A DNA stretch of 64,000 nt from Marinobacterium mangrovicola (GTDB lineage: Bacteria; Pseudomonadota; Gammaproteobacteria; Pseudomonadales; Balneatricaceae). The stretch covers positions 1 through 64,000 of the forward strand of contig NZ_SMFU01000008.1 in the NCBI RefSeq assembly GCF_004339595.1, written 5' to 3'. The notes under the pieces are model-generated. The model saw only the letters and a program-made list of their open reading frames with translations, did not search any database and was not told the DNA's origin. Made by a program: the position numbers and the translations under genes. Shown here one piece after another: positions 1 to 8,827 of the stretch; the first letter of the stretch is position 1, and every line of letters starts with the position of its first letter.

Positions 1-8
1 CCAGGCAC
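1..8 (+). rRNA. rrf: 3' end of a 5S rRNA gene (partial)
   Basis: The first bases, CCAGGCAC, match the conserved 3' end of gammaproteobacterial 5S rRNA (known to end in ...TGCCAGGCA). A strong terminator follows directly, as expected at the end of an rRNA operon. Only these few bases lie in the window, so the call is an inference from the short match plus context. Confidence 0.5.
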
Positions 9-10
9 CT

Positions 11-56
11 AATACGAAGAACCCCAGTACCGTTGGTACTGGGGTTTTTTCGTATT
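11..56 (+). terminator. Rho-independent terminator, probably of an rRNA operon
   Basis: A perfect 10-bp stem, ACCCCAGTAC at 21-30 and GTACTGGGGT at 36-45, has a 5-nt loop and is followed by a run of T. The outer bases AATACGAA (11-18) and TTCGTATT (49-56) pair as well, so the structure is nearly symmetrical and could stop transcription from either side. Confidence 0.85.
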
Positions 57-95
57 GGGCGGCGATGCCGCCCCTTACTACACAGGCCCATGTGA

Positions 96-350
96 CAAAC
101 CGATGCACCGCAGGTGCAGGTTTGGACGTCGGCTACGCCGACGCCCGTAGGGTCAGAAGCAGCGCTTCTGATCACTGTAGGTCATCCTTTAAGCTACTTC
201 CGAACGCTGGCAGAATAAGCCCCGGAAGGCAGGCACCTAAAGCAGGTCATCGCTGTTCCCCCTTCAGCCAAGCTCAGCTCCTCACCATCGACTTATGACA
301 GTCAACGCTCCGACGCTTAGGACCATCGCTCGCGATGAACGCAGTTCATC
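96..350. repeat. Cluster of short perfect hairpins, REP-like
   Basis: Compact inverted repeats recur here. At 96-124, CAAACC..GGTTTG encloses TGCACC-GCA-GGTGCA. At 127-143 is CGTCGGC-TAC-GCCGACG. At 153-171 is TCAGAAGC-AGC-GCTTCTGA. At 325-336 is ATCGC-TC-GCGAT, and at 334-350 GATGAAC-GCA-GTTCATC. Four of them share one design, arms of 6-8 bp around a 3-nt loop, although their arm sequences differ. They may be REP-type elements or parts of one structured RNA. Confidence 0.55.
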
Positions 351-400
351 CACATAGCCTTTTCCACGCAGAGAACGACCTACGCATAACCCTAAGAGCA

Positions 401-425
401 ATCAGGGCGAGGGCGCCCCTCCTAC
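401..425. repeat. REP-like GC-rich palindrome
   Basis: GGGCG (405-409) pairs with CGCCC (414-418) around a 4-nt loop. Read on the minus strand, the segment starts GTAGGAGGGGCGCC and runs into CTCGCCCTGAT. This resembles intergenic REP repeats common in gammaproteobacterial genomes (from memory, not searched). It is a single copy in this window. Confidence 0.4.
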
Positions 426-640
426 GATAAGCATTCCCGCCACGGCTCCAGAGCAGGAGGTACGCCCTGGTGCCGATTGAAGCCAGCACTGTGGATAAAT
501 CAAAGCCAGTCGGCAAAGCGCGATGAGGACGTCGCTCCACTAATCAGGCGATACAGCGCCTCAGATGAATCATCCAGGCAGTGAGGAATATTGGAGAAGA
601 GCGGAAGTGATGAAATGACCAGAGCGGCTTAAAAAGGAGA

Positions 641-671
641 GGCCCGGTACACTTCCGTGTAGCTACGGGCC
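641..671 (-). terminator. Candidate terminator downstream of dtd
   Basis: GGCCCG (641-646) pairs with CGGGCC (666-671), and inside it TACAC (48-52 of this block, 648-652) pairs with GTGTA (657-661). On the minus strand the stem is followed by TCTCCTTTTT, a fair T-run. It lies about 190 nt past the dtd stop codon and could end the pip-dtd transcript. Confidence 0.45.
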
Positions 672-862
672 CCGTCAGGCTTCCTTTCCAGTCTTACGTC
701 ATCCATGAAGTAAGAGAGGGCATGCATCCAGTCATCTCACACGCATCCTTGCGACCCTCGATGGTTATTTTCACGGATAATGAAAAGGGTTTGTATAGGA
801 AAAAATCCTATTTTACGGCTGCCTTCATGCGAGGCTTTAGAGTGGCTGCTACTGCAGTGGTC

Positions 863-1300
863 TTAGCTTTCCAGCATAAACGTGACAGGGCCATCGTTTT
901 CGAGCGTGATCTTCATATCTGCACCGAACTCACCGGTCTGTATGCGGTTGTCGGACTCCTCAGCCCTGGCGACGAAATACTTATAAAGGGCTTCGCCCAA
1001 TTCAGGAGGAGCGCCCCGGGAGAAGCCGGGACGCATACCCTTACGGGTATCGGCGACCAGGGTGAACTGGGATACCACCAGCATTTCGTAGCCGGTGTCA
1101 GCCAGGCTCAGATTCATGCGGCCGTCTGCATCGGGAAAGATGCGGTAATTCATTACCTTATGGAGCAGTTTATCTGACTTCGCCTGGTCATCTTCCTTGT
1201 CTACACCCAACAGTAAGAGAATGCCTTTCTGGATTGAGCCTATCTCTTCACCGCTTACACGAACGGAGGCATGGTTAACGCGTTGAATCAGTCCTTTCAT
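863..1300 (-). CDS. dtd: D-aminoacyl-tRNA deacylase
   Basis: This 145-aa protein matches the usual DTD length. DTD hydrolyses D-aminoacyl-tRNA, and also Gly-tRNA(Ala), protecting translation in the cytoplasm. The N-terminus MKGLIQRV, the SQFTL motif near residue 78 and the C-terminal NDGPVTF segment, which carries the Gly-cisPro chirality filter, are all visible. It starts 12 nt after the stop codon of the upstream pip gene on the same strand, so the two are probably co-transcribed. I see nothing unusual in it. Confidence 0.95.
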   Translation of the reverse strand: MKGLIQRVNHASVRVSGEEIGSIQKGILLLLGVDKEDDQAKSDKLLHKVMNYRIFPDADGRMNLSLADTGYEMLVVSQFTLVADTRKGMRPGFSRGAPPELGEALYKYFVARAEESDNRIQTGEFGADMKITLENDGPVTFMLES

Positions 1301-1312
1301 CTCTTTTCTCTG

Positions 1313-2263
1313 TCAGGCGAGGCTTTCAGCAAATCGGTCAGTGGCACGAACCAGGTTATCGCTTATGCCTGGTTCAAAGGCGGAGTGCCCCGCATCACGA
1401 ACAATGTGGAGTTCCGCATGTGGTGCGGCCTGCTGCAGTGCAAAGGCCTGCTCCACCGGGCAGACCATATCGTAGCGGCCATGCACTATGGTGAGTGGTA
1501 TATCTTTCAATCTGTCGGCATCTTCCAGGATCTGATTTGGCCTTATGAATGCGCCGTTAATAAAGTAGTGAGCCTCTATCCTGGCCATAGCCAGGGCGAA
1601 GTGCGGGTCGGCGAAGTGATCGACAATCTCCGGGTTCGGATCCAGCGTTGAGCAGCGTCCCTCCCAGACTGACCAGGCTTTCGCAGCGGCCATGCGCACC
1701 AACTCGTTATCAGAGGTGAGTCGTTCATAATAGGCAGTGAGTAGGTCGTTACGCTCTTGCTCTGGAATCGGCTCCAGATAGTCCTGCCAGAAATCGGGGA
1801 AGACGAAGCTCGCGCCATCCTGATAGAACCAGCGGATATCGCGTTCCCGGCAAAGAAAAATTCCCCTGAGGATCAGCCCGCAAACGCGCTTCGGATGAGT
1901 CTGTGCATAAATCAGGCTCAGGGTGGAGCCCCAGCTGCCGCCGAAGAGCAGCCATTGCTCTATACCCAGGTGTTCACGAATCTGCTCCATATCACAGACC
2001 AATGCCTGGGTAGTGTTGTCGCTCAGGCTTGCATGGGGCGTTGAGCGTCCACAACCGCGCTGGTCAAACAGAATGATGCGGTACTTCTCAGGATTGAAGA
2101 AGCGGCGATGAGTGGGGGAGCAACCTCCTCCAGGCCCACCATGAATGAACAGAACGGGGGTGCCGCTAGGATTACCACTTTCTTCGACATGGATTCGATG
2201 ACCCTGTCCGACCTCAAGAAGGTATTCCTGATTAACCTGGATTTCGGGGTAGAGGGTGCGCAT
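1313..2263 (-). CDS. pip: Proline iminopeptidase (alpha/beta hydrolase)
   Basis: This 316-aa alpha/beta hydrolase of peptidase family S33 removes N-terminal proline from peptides. The oxyanion-hole motif HGGPGGG is at 41-47. The nucleophile is Ser110 in GGSWGS, Asp265 lies in GRYDMV and His293 in DAGHS. Length and triad spacing fit the bacterial Pip family. It is the first gene of a probable two-gene pip-dtd unit and is separated from typA by a hairpin. A wider aminopeptidase specificity is possible. Confidence 0.93.
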   Translation of the reverse strand: MRTLYPEIQVNQEYLLEVGQGHRIHVEESGNPSGTPVLFIHGGPGGGCSPTHRRFFNPEKYRIILFDQRGCGRSTPHASLSDNTTQALVCDMEQIREHLGIEQWLLFGGSWGSTLSLIYAQTHPKRVCGLILRGIFLCRERDIRWFYQDGASFVFPDFWQDYLEPIPEQERNDLLTAYYERLTSDNELVRMAAAKAWSVWEGRCSTLDPNPEIVDHFADPHFALAMARIEAHYFINGAFIRPNQILEDADRLKDIPLTIVHGRYDMVCPVEQAFALQQAAPHAELHIVRDAGHSAFEPGISDNLVRATDRFAESLA

Positions 2264-2340
2264 TGAGGCTCTCCATGTCTGCTGGCTGGAGCTCTCAGTA
2301 TAAGACGGCTGGTGGTGGGTAAAACAGGGGGTGAAACAAG

Positions 2341-2363
2341 AAGGGGCAGCGAATGCTGCCCCT
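2341..2363 (-). terminator. Terminator after typA
   Basis: AAGGGGCAGC (2341-2350) pairs with GCTGCCCCTT (2354-2363) around a 3-nt loop, giving a perfect 10-bp stem just after the typA stop codon. On the minus strand it is followed by a modest T-rich tail (CTTGTTT). It separates typA from pip. Confidence 0.6.
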
Positions 2364-2384
2364 TGGTCATACTAGAAGTAGGTT

Positions 2385-4199
2385 TTACTTCTTGCTGTTT
2401 GCACGCTTGCGCTCGTTTTCCTTGAGCAGCTTCTTACGGATGCGGATGCTCTCCGGCGTCACTTCGACCAGCTCGTCATCTTCGATGAAGTCCAGCGCCT
2501 GCTCGAGGGAGAACTTAATCGGCGGAGTCAGTACGATGTTTTCATCGGTACCAGAGGCGCGTACGTTGGTCAGCTGTTTGCCCTTGATCGGGTTGACTAC
2601 CAGATCGTTGGAGCGGTTATGGATACCCAGCACCATGCCTTCATAAACCTCGATGTTCGGGTCGATGAATAGACGGCCGCGTTCCTGCAGGTTAAACAGC
2701 GAGTAACCGAGCGCTTTGCCATCAACCATGGAGACCAGGACGCCGTTGTTACGCGATACCATATCGCCCTGGAACAACGGACCGAAGTGGTCAAACACCG
2801 AGGTCATGATACCGGTGCCGGAGGTCATGGTGAGGAACTGGCTGCGGAAACCGATCAGGCCACGTGAAGGGACCATGAAGGTCAGACGCACACGGCCCTT
2901 GCCGTCAACTTCCATATTGGTCATTTCGGCGCGGCGCTGGCCGAGCTCTTCGATAACAGAGCCCTGGTGCTGATCTTCAACGTCGATCATCACCAGTTCG
3001 TAAGGCTCCTGGATTTCGCCGTCGATCTCCTTCTGAATAACTTCAGGACGTGATACACCCAGCTCAAAGCCTTCGCGGCGCATGGACTCGATCAGCACCG
3101 ACAGGTGTAGCTCGCCACGGCCGGATACCTTGAATTTCTCTGGCGTCTCGCCGGGCTCAACACGCAGAGCCACGTTGTGGATCAGTTCGCGCTCAAGGCG
3201 GTCCATGATGTTGCGGCTGGTAACGAACTTGCCTTCTTTACCGGCGAAGGGGGAGTCGTTGACCTGGAAGGTCATGGAGACGGTCGGCTCATCAACGGTC
3301 AGAGCCGGCAGCGCTTCAATCAGCTCTGGATCACACAGGGTATCGGAGATGTTGAGTTCATCAAGACCGGTGATACAGATGATGTCGCCCGCCTGGGCCT
3401 CAGCCACTTCGACACGCTCAAGACCATGGTAGCCCATGATCTTCAGAACACGGCCGCTGCGGGTTTTGGCGTGACGATCGACGACTTTGACCTGGGTGTT
3501 GGTTTTGATCTGGCCACGGGTGACGCGACCAACACCGATAACACCGACGTAGGAGTTGTAGTCGAGGGCAGAGATCTGCATCTGGAACGGGCCGTCAACG
3601 TCAACCTTGGGCGCCTCAACATGTTTGACGATCGCTTCGAACAGCGGCGTCATGTCTTCAGCCATCTCTTCCGGATCGTTACCGGCGATACCGTTCAGTG
3701 CGGAGGCGTAAACCACCGGGAAGTCCAGCTGCTCATCGGTTGCTCCGAGGTTGTCGAACAGGTCGAAGACCTGGTCCATCACCCAGTCAGGGCGTGCGCC
3801 GGGGCGGTCAACCTTGTTGATAACCACGATCGGGCGCAGGCCGCGAGCGAAGGCTTTCTGGGTTACGAAGCGGGTCTGCGGCATCGGGCCGTCGACAGCA
3901 TCGACGAGCAGCAGTACGGAGTCGACCATGGAGAGTACGCGCTCAACCTCACCACCGAAGTCGGCGTGTCCCGGGGTGTCGACGATGTTGATATGATAAT
4001 CGTTCCAGCCGATAGCCGTGTTTTTCGCCAGAATGGTAATGCCGCGCTCACGCTCCTGATCGTTGGAGTCCATGATGCGCTCGGCGCCTTCGTCACGGCG
4101 TGCAAGAGTGCCAGACTGCTGGAGAAGTTTGTCGACAAGGGTCGTTTTGCCATGGTCGACGTGCGCGATAATGGCGATATTTCTGAGTTTTTCGATCAC
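2385..4199 (-). CDS. typA: Ribosome-associated GTPase TypA/BipA
   Basis: This 604-aa translational GTPase related to EF-G and LepA acts in 50S assembly and stress adaptation. The G1 motif AHVDHGKT is at 12-19, G3 DTPGHADFG starts at 74 and G4 NKVD is at 128-131. Beta-barrel, EF-G domain V-like and BipA-specific C-terminal regions follow, and the end is lysine-rich. The gene lies divergent from glnA across about 400 nt, an arrangement also found in enterobacteria (bipA-glnA). Length is typical of the family. Confidence 0.97.
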   Translation of the reverse strand: MIEKLRNIAIIAHVDHGKTTLVDKLLQQSGTLARRDEGAERIMDSNDQERERGITILAKNTAIGWNDYHINIVDTPGHADFGGEVERVLSMVDSVLLLVDAVDGPMPQTRFVTQKAFARGLRPIVVINKVDRPGARPDWVMDQVFDLFDNLGATDEQLDFPVVYASALNGIAGNDPEEMAEDMTPLFEAIVKHVEAPKVDVDGPFQMQISALDYNSYVGVIGVGRVTRGQIKTNTQVKVVDRHAKTRSGRVLKIMGYHGLERVEVAEAQAGDIICITGLDELNISDTLCDPELIEALPALTVDEPTVSMTFQVNDSPFAGKEGKFVTSRNIMDRLERELIHNVALRVEPGETPEKFKVSGRGELHLSVLIESMRREGFELGVSRPEVIQKEIDGEIQEPYELVMIDVEDQHQGSVIEELGQRRAEMTNMEVDGKGRVRLTFMVPSRGLIGFRSQFLTMTSGTGIMTSVFDHFGPLFQGDMVSRNNGVLVSMVDGKALGYSLFNLQERGRLFIDPNIEVYEGMVLGIHNRSNDLVVNPIKGKQLTNVRASGTDENIVLTPPIKFSLEQALDFIEDDELVEVTPESIRIRKKLLKENERKRANSKK

Positions 4200-4422
4200 A
4201 CGGATATACCTGGTTTGATTCTAAAGGCCAGCATTATACGCAAGGGGTGGAGAACAATCGATTACTGTCTGAACATTAGCAGAGGGATAGCGGCATTTAG
4301 CTCATTTGAGGTCATCTATCAGAGACCGCTGCCGCACCTTGAGGTATGATCGAAATGTCGCCGCGCAGAGGGTCAGCATAGCGGTTGATTGTGTTCTATA
4401 TTGGTGCGTTAGTGTTTATTTG

Positions 4423-4437
4423 GCACTAATATGGTGC
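4423..4437 (+). promoter_or_regulatory. NtrC binding site upstream of glnA
   Basis: GCACTAATATGGTGC fits the NtrC enhancer pattern GCAC-N6-GGTGC. Its centre is about 98 bp upstream of the transcription start predicted from the sigma-54 promoter at 4502-4517, a normal enhancer distance. A half-site-like GGTGC lies further upstream near 4403. Confidence 0.8.
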
Positions 4438-4501
4438 TTTGTGGCTCAGGGGCTCGGTTTTTCGTGCCCGATTTCATGGGGTGGGAGCACAATTTAGGTG
4501 C

Positions 4502-4517
4502 TGGCATGTATGTTGCT
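4502..4517 (+). promoter_or_regulatory. Sigma-54 promoter of glnA
   Basis: TGGCATGTATGTTGCT matches the -24/-12 consensus TGGCAC-N5-TTGCW, with GG (4503-4504) and GC (4515-4516) exactly 10 nt apart. Transcription would start near 4528, giving a leader of about 80 nt before the glnA start codon. Confidence 0.85.
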
Positions 4518-4606
4518 TTAAAATGCGGCATGGTTAGCCTGTTGGAAAAACGGGCGACTGAAACAGAATTAAGCGTCTGGCAAATTCATCGAGTGGAGAG
4601 AGTCAC

Positions 4607-6013
4607 ATGTCAGAGAAAACTCTGAATCTCATTAAAGAAAGCGAAGCACGCTGGGTCGACCTGCGTTTTACCGATTCCAAAGGTAAGGAACAGCACCTGA
4701 CCCTGCCGGTTACCGAAGTTGGCGAAGACTTCTTCGAAGAAGGCAAAATGTTCGATGGTTCTTCCATCTCGGGCTGGAAAGGTATCAACGACTCCGACAT
4801 GATCCTGATGCCGGATGATTCCGCTTCTCTGCTGGATCCGTTTGCTGAAGATGCTACCGTTATCGTGCGTTGCGACATCGTTGAGCCGATGACTGGTCTG
4901 GGCTACGAGCGTGACCCGCGTTCTGTTGCCAAGCGCGCAGAAGAATACCTGAAGTCTACTGGTATCGCTGACAGCGCCATGTTCGGTCCTGAGCCGGAGT
5001 TCTTCGTATTTGACTCCGTTGAATGGCACACCAACATGAGCGGTTGCGGTTACACCGTCAACTCTGAAGAAGCTGCCTGGTCTTCCTCTATGAAGATCGA
5101 AGGTGGTAACACCGGTCACCGTCCGCGCGTCAAAGGCGGTTACTTCCCGGTTCCCCCGGTTGACTCCCTGCATGATCTGCGTGGCGCTATGTGCGACGCC
5201 ATGACCGCTATGGGTCTGGAAGTTGAAGTACACCACCACGAAGTAGCAACCGCTGGTCAGTGTGAAATCGGCGTTGCCGGTAACACTCTGGTAGCCAAGG
5301 CTGACGAAGTACAGGTCCTGAAGTACTGCGTACATAACGTTGCTCACTCTTACGGCAAAACTGCTACCTTTATGCCGAAGCCGATCGTTGGCGACAACGG
5401 TTCTGGTATGCACGTTCACCAGTCCCTGTCCAAAGATGGCGTTAACATCTTTGCAGGCGACGCTTACGCTGGTCTGAGCGAAACTGCCCTGTACTACATC
5501 GGCGGTATCATCAAGCACGCTAAAGCGCTGAACGCACTGTGCAACCCGGGCACCAACTCTTACAAGCGTCTGGTACCTGGCTTCGAAGCTCCGGTAATGC
5601 TGGCTTACTCTGCCCGTAACCGTTCTGCTTCCATCCGTATTCCTTACGTCACCAGCCCGAAAGGCCGTCGTATCGAAACTCGCTTCCCGGATCCGATCGC
5701 TAACCCGTACCTGGCGTTCGCTGCTCTGATGATGGCTGGTCTGGACGGTATCCAGAACAAGATTCACCCGGGCGATGCAGCTGACAAGGATCTGTACGAT
5801 CTGCCGGCTGAAGAAGCGGCTGAAATCCCGACTGTCTGCGAAACTCTGGCTGAAGCTCTGGACGCTCTGGAAGCTGACCGTGAGTTCCTGACCAAGGGTG
5901 GTGTATTCACCGACGACATGCTGGATGCTTACATCGAGCTGAAGCGTGAAGAAGTAGCTACCGTCAACATGACTACTCACCCGGTTGAGTACGACCTGTA
6001 CTACTCCGTATAA
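4607..6013 (+). CDS. glnA: Glutamine synthetase type I
   Basis: This 468-aa cytoplasmic dodecameric enzyme makes glutamine from glutamate, ammonia and ATP. The beta-grasp N-domain, the ATP/metal loops ([20 protein letters not shown]) and the adenylylation site Tyr397 in DLYDLP are visible. Activity should therefore be switched by GlnE through PII, with GlnD encoded in this same window. Codons ending in T or C dominate, as in a highly expressed gene. Transcription is probably NtrC/sigma-54 controlled, and a terminator follows directly. A 485-codon open frame on the other strand is a shadow. Confidence 0.98.
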   Translation: MSEKTLNLIKESEARWVDLRFTDSKGKEQHLTLPVTEVGEDFFEEGKMFDGSSISGWKGINDSDMILMPDDSASLLDPFAEDATVIVRCDIVEPMTGLGYERDPRSVAKRAEEYLKSTGIADSAMFGPEPEFFVFDSVEWHTNMSGCGYTVNSEEAAWSSSMKIEGGNTGHRPRVKGGYFPVPPVDSLHDLRGAMCDAMTAMGLEVEVHHHEVATAGQCEIGVAGNTLVAKADEVQVLKYCVHNVAHSYGKTATFMPKPIVGDNGSGMHVHQSLSKDGVNIFAGDAYAGLSETALYYIGGIIKHAKALNALCNPGTNSYKRLVPGFEAPVMLAYSARNRSASIRIPYVTSPKGRRIETRFPDPIANPYLAFAALMMAGLDGIQNKIHPGDAADKDLYDLPAEEAAEIPTVCETLAEALDALEADREFLTKGGVFTDDMLDAYIELKREEVATVNMTTHPVEYDLYYSV

Positions 6014-6032
6014 GTAAGACTTTCTGTCTTCG

Positions 6033-6063
6033 AAAAGGCCTCCTTCGGGAGGTCTTTTTTTTA
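6033..6063 (+). terminator. Terminator after glnA
   Basis: AAGGCCTCC and GGGAGGTCTT form a stem around TTC (6036-6055) with one G-T pair, followed by eight T residues. It separates glnA from ntrBC, so ntrB expression may rely mostly on its own promoter. Confidence 0.88.
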
Positions 6064-6135
6064 TCACTTCATTTTTTCACGTCTGCTGGTGGGTAAAACG
6101 AGTGCCAGTATGAAGTGCGTGTATATTTCTTGTTT

Positions 6136-6150
6136 GCACATTTATGGTGC
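6136..6150 (+). promoter_or_regulatory. NtrC binding site upstream of ntrB
   Basis: GCACATTTATGGTGC matches GCAC-N6-GGTGC and sits in a longer palindrome, TTGCAC...GGTGCAA. It lies about 115 bp upstream of the predicted sigma-54 start at ntrB. Confidence 0.8.
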
Positions 6151-6233
6151 AATATGAGTCCTCTGATTTAGTGTCCTGTACAGTGATGCTCCGAATATGC
6201 GCAGTTGTGGCGCTTTAGCGGGCACTCATTAGT

Positions 6234-6250
6234 TGGCGCTTAACTTGCAT
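6234..6250 (+). promoter_or_regulatory. Sigma-54 promoter of ntrBC
   Basis: TGGCGCTTAACTTGCAT has GG (6235-6236) and GC (6247-6248) separated by exactly 10 nt, fitting the -24/-12 pattern. Transcription would start near 6260, only about 25 nt before the ntrB start codon. Confidence 0.78.
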
Positions 6251-6284
6251 AATTGATCGACATTGAACTAGATAGAGCGGGTAG

Positions 6285-7358
6285 ATGTTTCGTCAACAGT
6301 CACATAAACAGATCCTGGATAACCTGACCTCGTCGGTGTTGTTGCTCGACGAGTCGCTGTGCATTCAGTACATGAACCCCGCCGCCGAAATGCTCCTTGA
6401 GGCGACCCTTCGGCGTCTGAAAAGCCGCCCGATCGAGGAGTGGCTATCTCCCAGCGAAGAGGAGCTTAAAGTCCTTCGTGAGTCTTTCGATAGCGGTCAC
6501 CCCTACAGTAAGCGTGAAGCGCGGCTGATTACCCAGAGCGGCCAGGAACTGATCGTCGACTACAGTGTGAACCCGGTTCCCCAGTCTGGTCTTCTGCTGG
6601 AGATACAGGCCAGGGATCGCCTGATCCGGATTGAACGCGAGGAGGAGATTCTCACCCGCCATGCGACTGCCCGCACACTGGTGCGCGGACTGGCTCACGA
6701 GATCAAGAATCCGCTGGGCGGTATTCGTGGTGCCGCGCAGTTACTGGAGCGTGAACTGGAAGATGAAAGTCTGCACGAATACACCCGCATCATTATCGAA
6801 GAAGCCGATCGCCTGCGTAATCTCGTGGACCGCCTGTTGGGACCGCACAAACTACCGAATATAGAGCTGGTGAATATCCATGCGATCCTGGAGCGGGTAT
6901 GCAGTCTGATTCAGGTTGAGTCGGGCGGCCAGATTCGACTGGTGCGTGATTACGATCCGAGCATCCCCGAGTTTGAGGGGGATAGCGAGCAGCTGATTCA
7001 GGCCACATTGAACATTACGCGTAACGCGATGGAAGCGCTGCAGGAGGCGAAAACGCCAGAGCCCCAGATTGTTCTGCGCACCCGTGCCTTGCGTCAGATT
7101 ACCCTGGGTACCGAGCGCCACCGGCTGGTGTGCTCCGTTGAAATTATCGATAACGGACCGGGTATTCCCTCAGACCTTCTCACATCCATTTTCTATCCCA
7201 TGGTGACCGGACGAGCGGATGGTTCAGGGCTTGGTCTGTCGATCGCCCAGTCCATTGTTAACCGTCACCATGGGTTGATCGAATGCAACACGGAGCCGGG
7301 CGAGACCCGCTTCCAATTGTTTATACCGCTGGAGCAGAATCATGAAAACCTCAGGTAA
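6285..7358 (+). CDS. ntrB: Nitrogen regulation sensor histidine kinase NtrB (GlnL)
   Basis: This 357-aa soluble kinase/phosphatase controls NtrC in response to PII and nitrogen status. A PAS domain occupies about 10-115. The phospho-acceptor His138 is in the H-box AHEIKNP, and the ATPase domain has the N-box near 245 and DNGPGIP near 288. There is no membrane segment, as expected. The 3' end overlaps ntrC by 17 nt, which suggests translational coupling. An NtrC site and a sigma-54 promoter lie just upstream. Confidence 0.96.
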   Translation: MFRQQSHKQILDNLTSSVLLLDESLCIQYMNPAAEMLLEATLRRLKSRPIEEWLSPSEEELKVLRESFDSGHPYSKREARLITQSGQELIVDYSVNPVPQSGLLLEIQARDRLIRIEREEEILTRHATARTLVRGLAHEIKNPLGGIRGAAQLLERELEDESLHEYTRIIIEEADRLRNLVDRLLGPHKLPNIELVNIHAILERVCSLIQVESGGQIRLVRDYDPSIPEFEGDSEQLIQATLNITRNAMEALQEAKTPEPQIVLRTRALRQITLGTERHRLVCSVEIIDNGPGIPSDLLTSIFYPMVTGRADGSGLGLSIAQSIVNRHHGLIECNTEPGETRFQLFIPLEQNHENLR

Positions 7359-8778
7359 CGTCTGGGTTGTCGATGACGACCGTTCAATTCGCTGGGTGCT
7401 GGAAAAGGCGCTGTCTTCGGCGGGGGTGGAGACCCAGGTTTTTGAAAGTGCGGATGATCTTATGCGTCGGTTGGAGCGTGAGCAGCCAGACGCCGTAGTC
7501 AGCGATATTCGTATGCCGGGTACTGGTGGTCTTGAACTGCTCGATCATCTGCAGCAGGTGAACCCCGATCTGCCGATTATTATCATGACGGCCCATTCGG
7601 ACCTGGACAGTGCAGTGGCCTCATACCAGGGCGGTGCGTTTGAATACCTGCCCAAGCCTTTTGATGTGGACGAGGCTGTAGCTCTGGTAAAGCGTGCCAT
7701 TGAGCATGCCCATGAGCGTCGCGAAAAGGTGACCGAGCAGCAGGTCGACGCCAGCGCCGAAATTATCGGCGAAGCGCCCGCAATGCAGGAGGTGTTCCGC
7801 GCAATCGGTCGCCTGTCACACTCCAACATCACGGTTTTGATTAACGGTGAATCGGGTACCGGTAAAGAGCTGGTAGCGCATGCGCTGCATCGCCACAGTC
7901 CCCGTGCATCCGGGCAGTTTATTCCGTTGAACATGGCGGCGATCCCCAAGGATCTGATCGAGTCCGAGCTCTTCGGTCATGAAAAGGGCGCTTTTACAGG
8001 TGCCCAGGCTGCGCGCCGTGGCCGCTTTGAGCAGGCGGATGGTGGCACCCTGTTCCTGGATGAGATCGGTGATATGCCGGCCGACACTCAGACCCGTCTG
8101 CTGCGCGTGTTGGCTGATGGCGAATTCTACCGTGTCGGGGGACATACCCCGGTTAAGGTGGACGTGCGTATCATCGCGGCGACGCACCAGAACCTGGAGC
8201 GCCTGGTGAAAGAGGGGCGCTTCCGTGAAGACCTTTTCCATCGCCTTAACGTTATTCGTATTCACATTCCCAAGCTGGCTGAGCGCCGCGAAGATATTCC
8301 GCGTCTCGCGCGCCACTTCCTGGCCCACTCCGCTGAAGAGCTGGCGGTTGAACCGAAGATGCTCAGGACCGATACCGAGCAGTTCCTCTGCGATCTACCC
8401 TGGCCGGGTAACGTGCGTCAGCTGGAAAACATCTGCCGCTGGTTGACTGTCATGGCATCGGGGCGTGAGGTTCTGATCTCCGATCTGCCCACCGAACTGA
8501 TCGAATCCCAGGAAGAGGGTGTTCCGGTTAGTGGCAGCTGGGAGCAGGCATTGCGTCTCTGGGCCGATCAGCAGTTGACCCGTGGTCAGCAGGGTATCCT
8601 TAATGAAGCGGTACCTCAGTTCGAAAAAGTGATGATCGAGGTAGCGCTAAAGCACACAGCCGGTCGCCGTCGCGATGCGGCCCAGCTGCTGGGCTGGGGG
8701 CGCAACACCCTGACCCGCAAGATCAAGGAGCTGGGCATGGACAGCGAAGATATGGGTGATGAGGACAGTGACGACTAA
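7342..8778 (+). CDS. ntrC: Nitrogen regulation response regulator NtrC (GlnG)
   Basis: This 478-aa sigma-54 activator has three domains. The receiver is phosphorylated at Asp55 (SDIRMPG). The AAA+ domain has Walker A GESGTGKE at 169-176, the sigma-54 contact loop GAFTGA at 216-221 and Walker B LFLDEIGD. A Fis-type helix-turn-helix lies near the C-terminus (RRDAAQLLGWGRNTLTRK). It should bind the two sites found upstream of glnA and ntrB, so the pair is probably autoregulated. The C-terminus is acidic. Length is typical. Confidence 0.97.
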   Translation: MKTSGNVWVVDDDRSIRWVLEKALSSAGVETQVFESADDLMRRLEREQPDAVVSDIRMPGTGGLELLDHLQQVNPDLPIIIMTAHSDLDSAVASYQGGAFEYLPKPFDVDEAVALVKRAIEHAHERREKVTEQQVDASAEIIGEAPAMQEVFRAIGRLSHSNITVLINGESGTGKELVAHALHRHSPRASGQFIPLNMAAIPKDLIESELFGHEKGAFTGAQAARRGRFEQADGGTLFLDEIGDMPADTQTRLLRVLADGEFYRVGGHTPVKVDVRIIAATHQNLERLVKEGRFREDLFHRLNVIRIHIPKLAERREDIPRLARHFLAHSAEELAVEPKMLRTDTEQFLCDLPWPGNVRQLENICRWLTVMASGREVLISDLPTELIESQEEGVPVSGSWEQALRLWADQQLTRGQQGILNEAVPQFEKVMIEVALKHTAGRRRDAAQLLGWGRNTLTRKIKELGMDSEDMGDEDSDD

Positions 8779-8795
8779 GTCCGTCACGGGTTAAG

Positions 8796-8824
8796 ATCCG
8801 GCTCCCAGAGTTCGGGAGCCGGAT
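8796..8824 (+). promoter_or_regulatory. Hairpin covering the trmL ribosome binding site
   Basis: ATCCGGCTCCC (8796-8806) and GGGAGCCGGAT (8814-8824) form a perfect 11-bp stem with a 7-nt loop. The likely Shine-Dalgarno GGGAG (8814-8818) lies in the 3' arm, 9 nt before the trmL ATG at 8828. There is no T-run, so it looks more like a translational control element than a terminator of ntrBC. Confidence 0.6.
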
Positions 8825-8827
8825 AAC

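Larger units (their letters stand above)
57..862. other. Gene-poor region after the rRNA operon
   Basis: I see no convincing gene here. Short open frames exist on both strands, but none has a recognisable domain, a good ribosome binding site or the codon pattern of neighbouring genes. The region contains several compact palindromes (listed separately), one perfect DnaA-box-like 9-mer at 490-498 and a terminator-like hairpin at 641-671. The AT-rich part at about 760-830 lies just downstream of the dtd stop codon. Confidence 0.6.
4200..4606. promoter_or_regulatory. typA-glnA divergent control region
   Basis: This 407-nt AT-rich region separates the divergent genes typA and glnA. It holds no gene. 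On the glnA side are an NtrC site and a sigma-54 promoter, described separately. I could not place the typA promoter with confidence. Confidence 0.8.

Noticed and set aside
490-498. DnaA-box 9-mer, also at 51222-51230
   Set aside because: Isolated single boxes without AT-rich repeats or dnaA/gidA neighbours do not support an origin.
65-540. Short open frames (77 and 64 codons) in the gene-poor region
   Set aside because: Composition follows the palindromes, and no ribosome site or domain is seen.
3177-4349. 390-codon open frame antisense to typA
   Set aside because: Shadow of typA codon pattern; no recognisable domain.
4610-6067. 485-codon open frame antisense to glnA
   Set aside because: It is a shadow of the strongly biased glnA codons, with no domain or ribosome site.
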